A model generated the notes under the pieces. The model saw only the letters and a list, made by a program, of their open reading frames with translations. It was not told where the DNA came from and did no database searches. Positions 17,085 to 25,974 of a stretch of 64,000 bases of DNA are shown one piece after another (position 1 is the stretch's first letter; the number at the start of each line of letters is the position of its first letter). Source of the stretch: Pseudomonas songnenensis (GTDB lineage: Bacteria; Pseudomonadota; Gammaproteobacteria; Pseudomonadales; Pseudomonadaceae); NCBI RefSeq assembly GCF_003696315.1, contig NZ_RFFN01000002.1, positions 786,838 through 850,837 of the forward strand, in the 5' to 3' direction. A program made the translations under genes and the position numbers.

Positions 17085-17945
17085 ATGAGTGACTTCCAGG
17101 AAACTCTCTTCGAGGGATACGGCCAGCGGTTCCAGATCGACAAGCTGCTGCACGACGTGCACACCGAGCACCAGCATCTGGTGATCTTCGAAAACGCCCG
17201 GATGGGTCGGGTCATGGCCCTCGATGGCGTGGTGCAGACCAGCGAAGCCGACGAGTTCATCTATCACGAGATGCTTGCCCACGTGCCGATCCTAGCCCAT
17301 GGACTGGCGCGCCGCGTGCTGATCATCGGTGGCGGTGACGGTGGCGTCCTGCGCGAAGTGGCGCGCCATCGCGACATCGAAAGCATCACCATGGTCGAGA
17401 TCGATGACACCGTGGTGCAAACCTGCAAGGAATTCCTGCCGAACCATTCCGCCGGAACCTTCGATGATCCGCGGCTGAAACTGGTGATCGCCGACGGCAT
17501 GCACTTCGTGACGAGCACCGAGGAGAAGTTCGACGTCATCATTTCTGACTCCACCGATCCCATCGGTCCTGCCGAGGTGCTGTTCTCAGAGCGTTTTTAC
17601 CAGGCCTGCCGGCGTTGCCTGAACGACGGTGGCATCCTGGTGACCCAGAACGGCACGCCGTTCATGCAACTGGGTGAGGTGCAGACGACTGCCAAGCGCC
17701 TGCATGGCCTGTTTGCCGACTGGCACTTCTACCAGGCAGCAGTGCCTACCTACCTGGGTGGCGCGATGGCTTTCGCCTGGGGTGCCTGCAATGCCGAGAG
17801 TCGCAAGCTGCCGCTGGAAACCTTGCTGCAGCGTTTCGTCGGCAGCGGCATCGTTACACGCTATTACAACCCGCACGTGCACATCGCTGCCTTCGCGCTG
17901 CCGCAGTACGTCCTGCACGCAATCGCCAAGCCCAGTAACGACTGA
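17085..17945 (+). CDS. speE: Spermidine synthase (polyamine aminopropyltransferase)
   Basis: Transfers aminopropyl from decarboxylated S-adenosylmethionine to putrescine, releasing 5'-methylthioadenosine, the starting compound of methionine salvage. This fits its place near mtnD. ATG 17085 is chosen because GGAGATA lies just upstream; the longer frame from 16941 lacks family similarity. The 286-residue protein has the cofactor motif [13 protein letters not shown] (residues 80-92) and the catalytic loop [15 protein letters not shown] with D155 and D158. An intrinsic terminator follows. Confidence 0.95.
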   Translation: MSDFQETLFEGYGQRFQIDKLLHDVHTEHQHLVIFENARMGRVMALDGVVQTSEADEFIYHEMLAHVPILAHGLARRVLIIGGGDGGVLREVARHRDIESITMVEIDDTVVQTCKEFLPNHSAGTFDDPRLKLVIADGMHFVTSTEEKFDVIISDSTDPIGPAEVLFSERFYQACRRCLNDGGILVTQNGTPFMQLGEVQTTAKRLHGLFADWHFYQAAVPTYLGGAMAFAWGACNAESRKLPLETLLQRFVGSGIVTRYYNPHVHIAAFALPQYVLHAIAKPSND

Positions 17946-17982
17946 GCGCTAAGCTGCGGATAGATCCCGAATCGCCGCTCGG

Positions 17983-18015
17983 CGGCCCGCTCCGGCAACG
18001 GCTCGGGCCGTTTTT
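17983..18015 (+). terminator. Intrinsic terminator after speE
   Basis: CGGCCCG (17983-17989) pairs with CGGGCCG (18004-18010) around a 14-base loop and is followed at once by five T (18011-18015). Confidence 0.8.
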
Positions 18016-18274
18016 GCATCCGCCGGCCTGTTGAACTGCCGGTACGTCACGGGGCTCTACTGACAGAGGTCGTGATCGCTGAAGCTGACGTGGCGGTTTG
18101 CTACATAGCTCGTGCAGTCAGCTTCACGGCCTGCTAGCTTGTCAGCGTGGACAGTGTCCACCGCGTCACTTCGACTAGCTGTTGCGACTTCCGTTTGCCC
18201 GATGTCTTGACGACGGAGCCGATCTCCCGCTGAGCTCGTGGCAACTTCATCCAGGTATGAGAGGAGGTTGATTT
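18016..18274. other. Gene-free stretch between speE terminator and the RraB-like gene
   Basis: No credible coding frame. It holds two dyad symmetries: TGAAGCTGAC (18080-18089) against GTCAGCTTCA (18117-18126), and the tighter GTGGACA-G-TGTCCAC (18147-18161). Either could be an operator or a small hairpin for the downstream gene; neither matches a site I know. Confidence 0.5.
18080..18126. repeat. Inverted repeat with perfect 10-base arms
   Basis: Arms TGAAGCTGAC (18080-18089) and GTCAGCTTCA (18117-18126) separated by 27 bases. No adjacent T-run, so not an intrinsic terminator. Confidence 0.6.
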
Positions 18275-18616
18275 ATGAGCACCACCTTCCACGAGGATGT
18301 CAGCAGCACCGTTCTGCGCCGGATGAAGGAGGGCGGTTTCGATTTTGCCCGAGTCCATCCCATCGAGTTCTACGCGGTATTCCCGGAACAGGACCGCGCC
18401 CAGATAGCCGCACGGAAATTTCGCGGCGAAACCATCAATACCCAAGTGTTTCCGCGTGAGGACGGAAGCTGGAATCTGCAGATAAGCAAAGTGATGTACG
18501 CGACCTTCGACGGTATCGGCGATTTCGAGCAGGACCTCGAACACCTCGTCGAACCTCTCGGCGGAGTGCTCGATGGCTGGGGTGTCACCCAGGAAATCGA
18601 AGGCCTGAGCGTCTGA
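18275..18616 (+). CDS. RraB-like small protein (RNase E inhibitor family)
   Basis: A 113-residue soluble protein with the RraB-family pattern: GFDFARVHPIEFYAVFPEQD near residue 22, TQVFPREDGSWNLQISKVM in the middle, and the C-terminal GGVLDGWGVTQE. In E. coli RraB binds the RNase E degradosome region and lowers its activity; this family member is divergent, so the role here is by similarity only. A strong ribosome site, GAGGAGG at 18261-18267, precedes ATG 18275. The stop lies six bases from the end of the convergent LysR gene. Confidence 0.72.
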   Translation: MSTTFHEDVSSTVLRRMKEGGFDFARVHPIEFYAVFPEQDRAQIAARKFRGETINTQVFPREDGSWNLQISKVMYATFDGIGDFEQDLEHLVEPLGGVLDGWGVTQEIEGLSV

Positions 18617-18622
18617 TCCGTT

Positions 18623-19579
18623 TCATCCTCTCTTGAAACCGCTCTGAAGTGCCTGGTCCCAGGGAGGGACCGGGCCGAAGCGGTTCTTCAGAAATTCCAG
18701 CAGCAAACGGCTGCGTGAGTCAGCCTCCCGGGTCAGGCGCAACGCATAGATGCCGCTGGGTTCCGGTTGCGGTAACCCCCCTTCGCAGAACAATGGCAGC
18801 AGCTCGCCGCGCAACAGCTGATCGCTGATCAGCCAGGTGGGCAGGTGCGCGATGCCGAGTCCGGCCAGTGCGCCGGTCAGCAGTGCTTCGGCGTTGTTCG
18901 CCATCATGCGCAGTCGGCCCGGTCGCAGCAACTGGGGCCGACCGTCACGCTCGAACCGCCATGCGTGGGGCGGCGCCAGCGCATCCCAGTCCAGTCCGTC
19001 ATGCGCGGGGAGCTCTTCGGGCTGCAGCGGCATCCCTCGGCGTTCCAGATAGGCCGGGCTGGCGCAGACGATGCGCACCATCGGCGCCAGAGGTGTCGCG
19101 ACCAGCCGCGTGTCGGCCAGCGGGCCGATGCGCAGAACCAGATCTACCTCACCCAGGTGCTCGCCGTGCAGGTCGACGAAGCTGTCGATCAGCCGCAGCT
19201 GGATGTCCACCCCGGGATAGGCCTGGAGAAACTCGGCCAGTGCCGGGGCCAGATGGCGACGCCCGAACGGCGCTGGCGCGTCGATTCGAATGCGACCCTC
19301 CGGCGCGCTGTCCAGCGAGGCGGCCTCTGCACGCGCCAGGTGCAATTCCTGGACGATCCGTCGTGCGCGCTCGGCAAATGCCAGTGCCGCCGGCATCGGG
19401 CGAACGGCGTGGGTACTGCGGCTGAACAGCTGGCAGCCAAGGGCTTGTTCCAGTGCATCGATACGGCGAGCGACTGCCGATGGTGTCAGACCGTGGCGGC
19501 GCGCCGCGGCCGAAAAGCTGCCGGTATCGAGTACGTCGATGAACAGGTTCAGCTGGGCGGAGAGGGCATCAGGCAGCAT
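18623..19579 (-). CDS. LysR-family transcriptional regulator
   Basis: A 318-residue regulator. The N-terminal winged helix-turn-helix is clear (FIDVLDTGSFSAAARRHGLT at residues 13-32, then PSAVARRIDALEQALGCQLF), followed by a substrate-binding domain (RIRIDAPAPFGRRHLAPALA). It belongs to the group acting on divergent neighbours, and the TauE/SafE gene starts 109 bases away in the opposite direction, so control of that permease is a fair inference. The effector is unknown. Confidence 0.88.
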   Translation of the reverse strand: MLPDALSAQLNLFIDVLDTGSFSAAARRHGLTPSAVARRIDALEQALGCQLFSRSTHAVRPMPAALAFAERARRIVQELHLARAEAASLDSAPEGRIRIDAPAPFGRRHLAPALAEFLQAYPGVDIQLRLIDSFVDLHGEHLGEVDLVLRIGPLADTRLVATPLAPMVRIVCASPAYLERRGMPLQPEELPAHDGLDWDALAPPHAWRFERDGRPQLLRPGRLRMMANNAEALLTGALAGLGIAHLPTWLISDQLLRGELLPLFCEGGLPQPEPSGIYALRLTREADSRSRLLLEFLKNRFGPVPPWDQALQSGFKRG

Positions 19580-19688
19580 TTGATTTTTCGCTTTTGCGGT
19601 TTTCGCAAAGCCATTGTGCGCGGCTATGCGTACCGGTGCCAGCCATGGCGGCGTAGCATAGGCGCCTCATTGACGCTGGAGCGGACGC

Positions 19689-20441
19689 ATGTTGCTGGAT
19701 ATCGGATTGAACGTGCTGCTGGGGCTGGCGTTAGGCACCCTCGGCGGGTTGTTCGGTATCGGTGGTGGATTGATCGCGATACCCGTGCTGGGGGTGCTGT
19801 TCGGTCTGGACCAGCAACTGGCGCAGGGCACCGCGCTGGTGATGGTCGTACCCAACGTACTGCTCGCCATCTGGCGCTACCACCAGCGTAATCGCATCGA
19901 CTGGCGCAATGCCGTTGCGCTTGGCAGCACCAGTTTCCTCTTTGCAATCCTCGGTGCGGCCGTTGCGGTGTCGCTGGATGCCGGACGCATGCGCATGGCG
20001 TTCGTCGGTTTTCTTCTGGCATTGGCCGCATACACCTTGCTGCGCGTATTCCGGCGTCCGGCGCCGGGCGACGGTCAGCTACGCCATCCCTGGCCCTGGC
20101 TCAGCCTGCTCGGTGCAGGTGCCGGCGCCGCCGGCGGGTTGTTCGGCGTGGGTGGCGCGGTCATCGCCACGCCGATTCTGACCAGCGTATTCGGCGCCTC
20201 GCAGGTGGTTGCCCAGGGGCTCTCGCTGGCATTGGCAGCACCAAGTACCGGCGTCACGCTGGTCACCTATGCGCTGCATGGTCAGGTCAACTGGCTGCTG
20301 GGGGTTCCGCTGGCGGCCGGTGGGCTGCTCAGCATCAGCCTCGGCGTCAGGCTCGCGCATGCTCTGCCTGAACGGTTGTTGCGGTTGCTGTTCAGCCTGT
20401 TCCTGGTGGCCAGCGCCGTGCTGCTGGCGCTGGAAAGCTGA
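19689..20441 (+). CDS. TauE/SafE family sulfite/sulfoacetate-type permease
   Basis: A 250-residue inner-membrane protein with about eight hydrophobic segments. The two halves each carry the family repeat: GTLGGLFGIGGGLIAIPVLG near residue 16 and GAAGGLFGVGGAVIATPILT near 144. Members export sulfite, sulfoacetate or other organosulfur anions; the ligand here is unknown. Divergent from the LysR gene and convergent with chrA, four bases apart. Confidence 0.85.
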   Translation: MLLDIGLNVLLGLALGTLGGLFGIGGGLIAIPVLGVLFGLDQQLAQGTALVMVVPNVLLAIWRYHQRNRIDWRNAVALGSTSFLFAILGAAVAVSLDAGRMRMAFVGFLLALAAYTLLRVFRRPAPGDGQLRHPWPWLSLLGAGAGAAGGLFGVGGAVIATPILTSVFGASQVVAQGLSLALAAPSTGVTLVTYALHGQVNWLLGVPLAAGGLLSISLGVRLAHALPERLLRLLFSLFLVASAVLLALES

Positions 20442-20445
20442 TCGG

Positions 20446-21666
20446 TCAGACCAGCAACGCGAGCGCCCAGCCACCGAAGGCTCCGCTGACCACCACCAGC
20501 CATGGCGGCAGCTTCCAGTACATCAGCCCGGCAAGCGCGAGAAGGGCGAGAAGAAAGTGTTCCGGCGCCTTGATCGCACTGGTCCAGACAGGGTCGTACA
20601 GCGCGGCCAGCAGCAGGCCGACCACGGCGGCATTCACCCCAGCCAGAGCCGCCTGGGTACGTCGATTGCTGCGCAGCTTTTCCCAGAACGGCAGCACCCC
20701 GATCACCAGCAGGAACGAGGGCACGAAGACTGCCGCCAGACACAGCGCAGCTCCCAGCCAGCCACTGGGGCCGACATTCATCGAGGCACCGAGAAAGGCC
20801 GCGAAGGTGAACAGCGGCCCAGGTACCGCCTGTGCAGCGCCGTAACCGGCGAGGAATGAATCGTTGTCCACCCAGCCGGGCGGCACCACCTCCGCCTGCA
20901 GCAATGGCAGCACCACATGACCGCCGCCGAACACCAGCGCGCCGGTGCGATAGAACGCATCGACCTGGGCCAGAGCCTGGTTGCCCGTGCCGCTGGCGAG
21001 CAGCGGGAGCAGGGCGAGCAGTGCGAAAAACGACGCCAAGGCTATCAACGCCATCCGTATTGTCACGCTCACCGGCACAGCTACATGCTCCGCGCTGGCG
21101 ACTGGACGAAAGATCAACAGTCCGAGCAGACCAGCGACGAGGATCACGCCAACCTGACTCCAGATGAAGGGAAGCAGCAACACGGCGCTCGCGGCCGCCA
21201 GGGTGATGGCTACGCGTGGCCCGTCCGTGCAAAGCGTGCGTGCCATGCCCCACACAGCTTGAGCAACCACTGCCACGGCGACGATTTTCAGGCCCTGTAG
21301 AAAGCCGTTCGGCAGTGCATCACCCCACCGCGCGATGCCCAGCGCAAATAGCGTCAGGGCAACCGCTGAGGGCAGGGTAAATCCGGCCCAGGCGGCAAGC
21401 GAACCCCGATAGCCCCCGCGCAGCAGGCCGACCGCCAGGCCAACCTGGCTGCTGGCTGGGCCGGGGAGGAACTGACACAGGGCGACCAGATCGGCATAGC
21501 TGCGTTCGTCGAGCCAACGGCGGTGCTGGACGAACTCGGCGCGGAAATAGCCGAGATGGGCCACCGGCCCGCCAAAGGAAGTCAGGCCGAGGCGAAGAAA
21601 CACCAGAAAGATGGTCCAGGCGCCAAATCGGCTATCTGCCGTATCGTGGTGGGATTCGTTAGGCAT
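20446..21666 (-). CDS. chrA: Chromate efflux transporter
   Basis: A 406-residue two-domain CHR transporter that exports chromate from the cytoplasm. Each half has the CHR signature: FLRLGLTSFGGPVAHLGYF and QFLPGPASSQVGLAVG in the first, YRTGALVFGGGHVVLPLL and AVPGPLFTFAAFLGASM in the second. Length and antiparallel duplication match ChrA of Pseudomonas plasmids. It lies 38 bases after the DUF1853 gene on the same strand. A sulfur-anion permease next door may be meaningful, since chromate mimics sulfate. Confidence 0.88.
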   Translation of the reverse strand: MPNESHHDTADSRFGAWTIFLVFLRLGLTSFGGPVAHLGYFRAEFVQHRRWLDERSYADLVALCQFLPGPASSQVGLAVGLLRGGYRGSLAAWAGFTLPSAVALTLFALGIARWGDALPNGFLQGLKIVAVAVVAQAVWGMARTLCTDGPRVAITLAAASAVLLLPFIWSQVGVILVAGLLGLLIFRPVASAEHVAVPVSVTIRMALIALASFFALLALLPLLASGTGNQALAQVDAFYRTGALVFGGGHVVLPLLQAEVVPPGWVDNDSFLAGYGAAQAVPGPLFTFAAFLGASMNVGPSGWLGAALCLAAVFVPSFLLVIGVLPFWEKLRSNRRTQAALAGVNAAVVGLLLAALYDPVWTSAIKAPEHFLLALLALAGLMYWKLPPWLVVVSGAFGGWALALLV

Positions 21667-21704
21667 GGGGTTCTGAAAAGTGCAGGGACGAGTCGGGCGG
21701 CATT

Positions 21705-22685
21705 CTATCCGCTGAACATGTCAGGCAGGTGACGTTCAGGCGTCGCTGCGCCGTTGCGCGGCCAATCATCCGCAACCAGAAAAAGCCGCTCCTGCTCCAG
21801 CCAGACGCCGGTCGCATCCGCTTCCAGCCGTGCCAGCAGTTGCGCCCGTGCCTGCGCCGGGTTGCCCGCGAGCCAATCGGCGTAGCGGCTTGCGTCCCAC
21901 AAGTCAGCAGGTGCGATGCGCGCCGGTGCCAGCCAGGCGGCACGGTCAATGGGCTGCCAGACCGAGTCGGGCGAACTCGCAGCGAAGCCCGGCCAGTCGG
22001 CCTGGCGCAACCATCGCCCGTGCAGATGGAGTGGATTCGCACCGCGCGGTGGTTTGCAGCCCTGGGGCCACGGCTGGAACAGATAGCCGCCTAGCCAGAA
22101 GCTGCTCTGTACGGCGCGCCCGGTCAGTTCCGCCAGTACGGCCAATGTCGCCGGTTGGCTACAGAGCGGCAGCTGATGCTCGCACAGGTGGGCCAGCTTG
22201 AGGTCGAGGCGGTCGTGGCTGCCCGGGCCGAGCCATTGCGCGTGCAGGCTGCCATCGCCTTGTCCGGTTCCAAGATAGAACTTCACCGCCAGCTCGAGGT
22301 GGTGCACGCCCTCGTCATCGCAGAACAACAGGTCCAGCTCACCCAGGGTGGTGCCGTTCTGGCGAACCGGTAGATTGGCTGCGAGCAACTGAATGCCCGG
22401 TGCCTGGGACAGCGCGTACTGCCATAGGCGTTCGTAATAGAGACCGAGTCGTCGGATGCTGTGCAGCGACAACCAGGCTTCGAGGATGGACGGATCGGCA
22501 TCCTGCTGCTGCAGCCACGCTGCCAGCAACTCCGGCTCGCTGCTCCAGCGGCATGCGTGCAATGGATGGCGCTGGCGCTGCGGCGCTTCGCTCAACAAGG
22601 GCGGCGATAGAATCGTCCATGCAAGATCGCGCACCTGCGGATGCTGGAGACGGCGGGGTAGGTCGGCAAGACTGCGAAGGCTCAT
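21705..22685 (-). CDS. DUF1853 family protein
   Basis: A 326-residue protein of unknown function, begun at ATG 22685 (MSLRSLADLPRRLQHPQVRD); the much longer open frame to 23471 only reads antisense through nadK. The DUF1853 family is recognised by LPRRLQHPQVRDLAWTI at the start and by LGELDLLF with HHLELAVKFYLG in the middle. That middle part has the acidic-then-E/K layout of PD-(D/E)XK nuclease folds, an observation only. It is divergent from nadK, 226 bases away. Confidence 0.78.
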   Translation of the reverse strand: MSLRSLADLPRRLQHPQVRDLAWTILSPPLLSEAPQRQRHPLHACRWSSEPELLAAWLQQQDADPSILEAWLSLHSIRRLGLYYERLWQYALSQAPGIQLLAANLPVRQNGTTLGELDLLFCDDEGVHHLELAVKFYLGTGQGDGSLHAQWLGPGSHDRLDLKLAHLCEHQLPLCSQPATLAVLAELTGRAVQSSFWLGGYLFQPWPQGCKPPRGANPLHLHGRWLRQADWPGFAASSPDSVWQPIDRAAWLAPARIAPADLWDASRYADWLAGNPAQARAQLLARLEADATGVWLEQERLFLVADDWPRNGAATPERHLPDMFSG

Positions 22686-22736
22686 GGATGCAGCATAGCC
22701 GTCGGTTTGCTGATGGTCTGGCGTTTCGCCGATAAT

Positions 22737-22760
22737 CCGCTGCCGCTGCCGCTGCCGCTG
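22737..22760. repeat. Four tandem copies of CCGCTG upstream of nadK
   Basis: A perfect hexanucleotide repeat in the non-coding gap between DUF1853 and nadK. It is short and may be chance in GC-rich DNA. Confidence 0.7.
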
Positions 22761-22911
22761 AACACCGCCGCCGCTCGGGCGCTCTAACGCCTGTTGGTGG
22801 AATGCAGGCTGGCGCCGATCGCTGATCGTCACGTTGCCAGCGCGCTGCATGGTACTTTTCGAGCGTTGCGACTGTCCGCAACCATCCGCCCAGCCACACC
22901 AGGGAACGTCA

Positions 22912-23799
22912 ATGGAGCAATTCCGCAATATCGGCATCATCGGCCGCCTGGGTAGCTCCCAGGTGCTGGATACCATCCGCCGGCTGAAGCGATTTCTCGT
23001 CGAACGCCATCTGCATGTGATTCTCGAAGAGAACATCGCCGAGGTGCTGCCCGGCCATGGCATGCAGACTTCTTCAAGGCAGCGCCTGGGCGAATCCTGC
23101 GACCTGGTGATCGTGGTTGGCGGTGACGGCAGCCTGCTCGGCGCGGCCCGCGCGATGGCCAAGCACCGGGTGCCGGTACTCGGCATCAACCGTGGCAGCC
23201 TCGGCTTTCTCACCGACATCCGCCCGGATGAGCTGGAAGAGAAAGTCGCCGAAGTGCTCAACGGCCAGTACACCCTGGAAAATCGCTTTCTGCTCGAAGC
23301 CCAGGCACGCCGCTTCGACGAGCCGATCGGCGAGGGCGATGCGCTCAACGATGTGGTGCTGCACCCGGGTAAATCCACGCGCATGATCGAGTTCGAGCTG
23401 TACATCGACGGCCAGTTCGTCTGCAGCCAGAAGGCCGACGGCCTGATCGTGGCGACGCCGACCGGTTCCACCGCCTACTCGCTGTCGGCGGGCGGGCCGA
23501 TCATGCATCCGCGGCTGGACGCCATCGTCGTCGTGCCCATGTACCCGCACACCCTGTCGAGCCGTCCCATCGTGGTCGATGGCAACAGCGAGCTGAAGAT
23601 CGTGGTGTCGCCGAACATGCAGATCTATCCGCAGGTGTCCTGCGACGGCCAGAACCACTTCACCTGCGCGCCGGGCGACACCGTGACGGTGCGCAAGAAG
23701 CCGCAGAAGCTGCACCTGATTCACCCGCTGGACCACAACTACTACGAAGTCTGTCGGACCAAGCTGGGCTGGGGCAGCCGCCTCGGCGGGGGCGATTGA
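22912..23799 (+). CDS. nadK: NAD kinase
   Basis: Phosphorylates NAD to NADP with ATP. The start ATG 22912 follows AGGGA; the longer frame from 22834 has no family similarity. The 295-residue protein carries VVGGDGSLLGAAR with GGDG at residues 70-73, NRGSLGFLTDI, and TGSTAYSLSAGGPI in the C-terminal domain, all diagnostic. Its stop TGA shares the A with the ATG of the metallophosphatase gene, so translation is coupled. Confidence 0.96.
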   Translation: MEQFRNIGIIGRLGSSQVLDTIRRLKRFLVERHLHVILEENIAEVLPGHGMQTSSRQRLGESCDLVIVVGGDGSLLGAARAMAKHRVPVLGINRGSLGFLTDIRPDELEEKVAEVLNGQYTLENRFLLEAQARRFDEPIGEGDALNDVVLHPGKSTRMIEFELYIDGQFVCSQKADGLIVATPTGSTAYSLSAGGPIMHPRLDAIVVVPMYPHTLSSRPIVVDGNSELKIVVSPNMQIYPQVSCDGQNHFTCAPGDTVTVRKKPQKLHLIHPLDHNYYEVCRTKLGWGSRLGGGD

Positions 23800-24767
23800 T
23801 GCAGCTTGATCCCGAACGCGGCTACGACCTGATTGGTGATGTGCATGGCTGCGGTCGTGCACTGGCGCGTCTGCTGGACACCCTCGGCTATCGTCTGGAA
23901 GGCGGTGTCTGGCGCCATTCGCGGCGGCAGGTGATCTTCCTCGGTGACATCATCGACCGCGGCCCGCATATCCGTGAGGCGCTGCACCTGGTCTACGACA
24001 TGGTCGACCGTGGGCAGGCCCACTGCATCATGGGTAATCACGAGTTCAATGCGCTGGGCTGGTACATGCCGGCACCGCCGGGCAGCGGCCGCGACTTCGT
24101 CCGCGAGCATTCGCCGCGTTTTGCCCGCTTGCTGCAGGAAACCTTCCAGCAGTTCGAACACTACCCAGAGGAATGGAAAGCCTTTCGCAATTGGTTCTAC
24201 GGCTTGCCGCTGTTTCTCGAAACCGATCGCTTCCGCGTCGTGCACGCCTGCTGGGATAGCAGCGTGATCGCACGCCTGCGCCCGTTTCTCAACGACGCCT
24301 GCATCAATCCGGCGATCCTGCGCGAGGCTGGCCTGCCGGGGACCTTCATCTGCCAGGCGCTGGATCGCCTGCTGCGCGGCACCGATATGCCGCTGCCCGA
24401 GGGGATGACCCTGACCAGTGAGGAAGGCTTCGTACGCACCTTCTTCCGCACCAAGTTCTGGGAAGAGAACCCGCAGACCTACGGTGACGTGGTGTTCCAG
24501 CCCGACGGCCTGCCGGACCATGCGGCGCGCATGCCCTTGTCGCAACAGCAGAAGAATCGGCTGTTTCTCTACGGCCCGGACGAACCGTTGCTGTTCGTCG
24601 GTCACTACTGGCGTCGCGGCCGTCCCGGGCCGCTTCGCGACAACCTGGCCTGCCTGGACTACAGCGCGGTGAAGAACGGCAAGCTGGTGGCCTATCGACT
24701 GGATCGCGAAACCCGGCTGGACCCGGCCAAGTTCGTCTGGGTCGATGTGCAGGCGGTGTTCCAGTGA
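23799..24767 (+). CDS. Calcineurin-like metallophosphatase
   Basis: A 322-residue Ser/Thr-phosphatase-like enzyme with three metal-binding motifs: GDVHG (13-17), GDIIDRG (49-55) and GNHEF (79-83). A late GHYWRRG block supplies the final histidine. The layout resembles PrpE/ApaH-like phosphatases, which act on phosphoproteins or dinucleotide polyphosphates; the substrate is not known. The ATG overlaps the nadK stop by one base, and the 3' end overlaps the rhomboid gene by four, so nadK, this gene and the rhomboid form an operon. Confidence 0.88.
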   Translation: MQLDPERGYDLIGDVHGCGRALARLLDTLGYRLEGGVWRHSRRQVIFLGDIIDRGPHIREALHLVYDMVDRGQAHCIMGNHEFNALGWYMPAPPGSGRDFVREHSPRFARLLQETFQQFEHYPEEWKAFRNWFYGLPLFLETDRFRVVHACWDSSVIARLRPFLNDACINPAILREAGLPGTFICQALDRLLRGTDMPLPEGMTLTSEEGFVRTFFRTKFWEENPQTYGDVVFQPDGLPDHAARMPLSQQQKNRLFLYGPDEPLLFVGHYWRRGRPGPLRDNLACLDYSAVKNGKLVAYRLDRETRLDPAKFVWVDVQAVFQ

Positions 24768-25627
24768 GCGTCTCGGTGGCCGAAGCGTTGCGCCTGCCTT
24801 TGACGGAGGACCTCAGCGGCTTCATCGCCCTATTGCGTCGCCTGCGGGTGCCGTGCCGGGTCTCGGAGGAGGGCGATCAACAGGTGTTGCGCGTGCCGGT
24901 TGAGGTCGTCGAGCAGGTTCGCGACCTGTACGCACGGCATCCCCATGGCGATGACAGTGTCGTCCTCGAACAACCCCGGCGCCGCGGCGGCGGTTTCGTC
25001 GCCGCCCTGCGTGCCAGCCCGCTGACCGCGGCAATATTGGTCATCACCCTGGTCGTCGCGGCCATCACCCTGCTCGGTGAGAATTTCGCGACGATCCGCT
25101 GGCTGAACTTCGTCGACTTCCGGGTCGATGGTGAATACGCCTATTTCACCTCGCTGGAGCAGACGCTCGCGGCCGGCCATTGGTGGCGGCTGATCACGCC
25201 GATCTTCGTGCACTTCGGCATCCTGCATCTGGCGATGAACAGCATGTGGTTCTGGGAGCTGGGGCGGCGCATCGAGGCCCTTCAGCGCGCCTGGATGCTG
25301 TTGGCGCTGACGTTGCTGTTCGGTCTGGTGTCCAACTTCGCCCAGTACCTGTTCGGTGGGCCGGGCATCTTCGGTGGCCTGTCCGGCGTGCTCTACGGCC
25401 TGCTCGGGCATTGCTGGCTCTATCAGAAGCTTGCCCCCAACGAGGCCTACCGGCTGCCACCCGGCGTGGTCGTGCTGATGCTGGTGTGGCTGGTGATCTG
25501 CCTCACCGGCGTCATCGAGGTGCTCAGCTCCGGCGCGCTGGCCATTGCCAACGCGGCGCATGTCGGCGGCCTTGTCGCAGGCTGCGTGACCGGCGTGATA
25601 GGCGGCACCCTGGCGCGGCGCCGCTAG
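24764..25627 (+). CDS. Rhomboid family intramembrane serine protease
   Basis: A 287-residue protein: a cytoplasmic N-terminal domain of about 80 residues as in GlpG, then about six membrane helices. The catalytic dyad is S207 in GGLSGVLYG and H266 in ANAAHVGG; HFGILHLAMNSMW is the conserved oxyanion/helix 2 region. The start GTG 24764 overlaps the preceding stop by four bases. It cleaves membrane proteins; natural substrates cannot be read from sequence. Confidence 0.92.
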   Translation: MSVSVAEALRLPLTEDLSGFIALLRRLRVPCRVSEEGDQQVLRVPVEVVEQVRDLYARHPHGDDSVVLEQPRRRGGGFVAALRASPLTAAILVITLVVAAITLLGENFATIRWLNFVDFRVDGEYAYFTSLEQTLAAGHWWRLITPIFVHFGILHLAMNSMWFWELGRRIEALQRAWMLLALTLLFGLVSNFAQYLFGGPGIFGGLSGVLYGLLGHCWLYQKLAPNEAYRLPPGVVVLMLVWLVICLTGVIEVLSSGALAIANAAHVGGLVAGCVTGVIGGTLARRR

Positions 25628-25695
25628 CGGGCCGCGCTTTTCCCTAAAGCGCCACAGCCCGGTAGAATGGCCGCTCGTTTCCCTCGGAGCTGGCC

Positions 25696-25974
25696 ATGTC
25701 GACCTTTATCCAAACTGCCGAAAACATCACCCCGGAAATCTACCAGAGCCTCAAGCAGGCCCTCGAACTCGGCAAATGGGCTGACGGCCGCAAGCTGACC
25801 CCCGAGCAGAAGGAAACCTGCATGCAGGCAGTGATTGCCTGGGAACTGAAGAACCTCCCGGAAGAGCAGCGCACCGGCTTCATGGGCGGTCAGGAATGTG
25901 CTTCCAAGAGCAAGAAAGCCGAGCCGGCCATCGATACCAGCCTGTTCGCTCCCGCTTCGGGAACTCGCCACTGA
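25696..25974 (+). CDS. DUF1315 (YeaC-like) small protein
   Basis: A 92-residue soluble protein with the DUF1315 pattern: ITPEIYQSLKQALELGKWAD, then GRKLTPEQKETCMQAVIAWE. ATG 25696 follows CGGAG. The TGA stop overlaps the next start (TGATG), so it is coupled to the DUF2797 gene. Function unknown. Confidence 0.82.
   Translation: MSTFIQTAENITPEIYQSLKQALELGKWADGRKLTPEQKETCMQAVIAWELKNLPEEQRTGFMGGQECASKSKKAEPAIDTSLFAPASGTRH

Noticed and set aside
22686-23471. N-terminal extension of the DUF1853 frame
   Set aside because: The extension is antisense to nadK; family similarity begins at ATG 22685.
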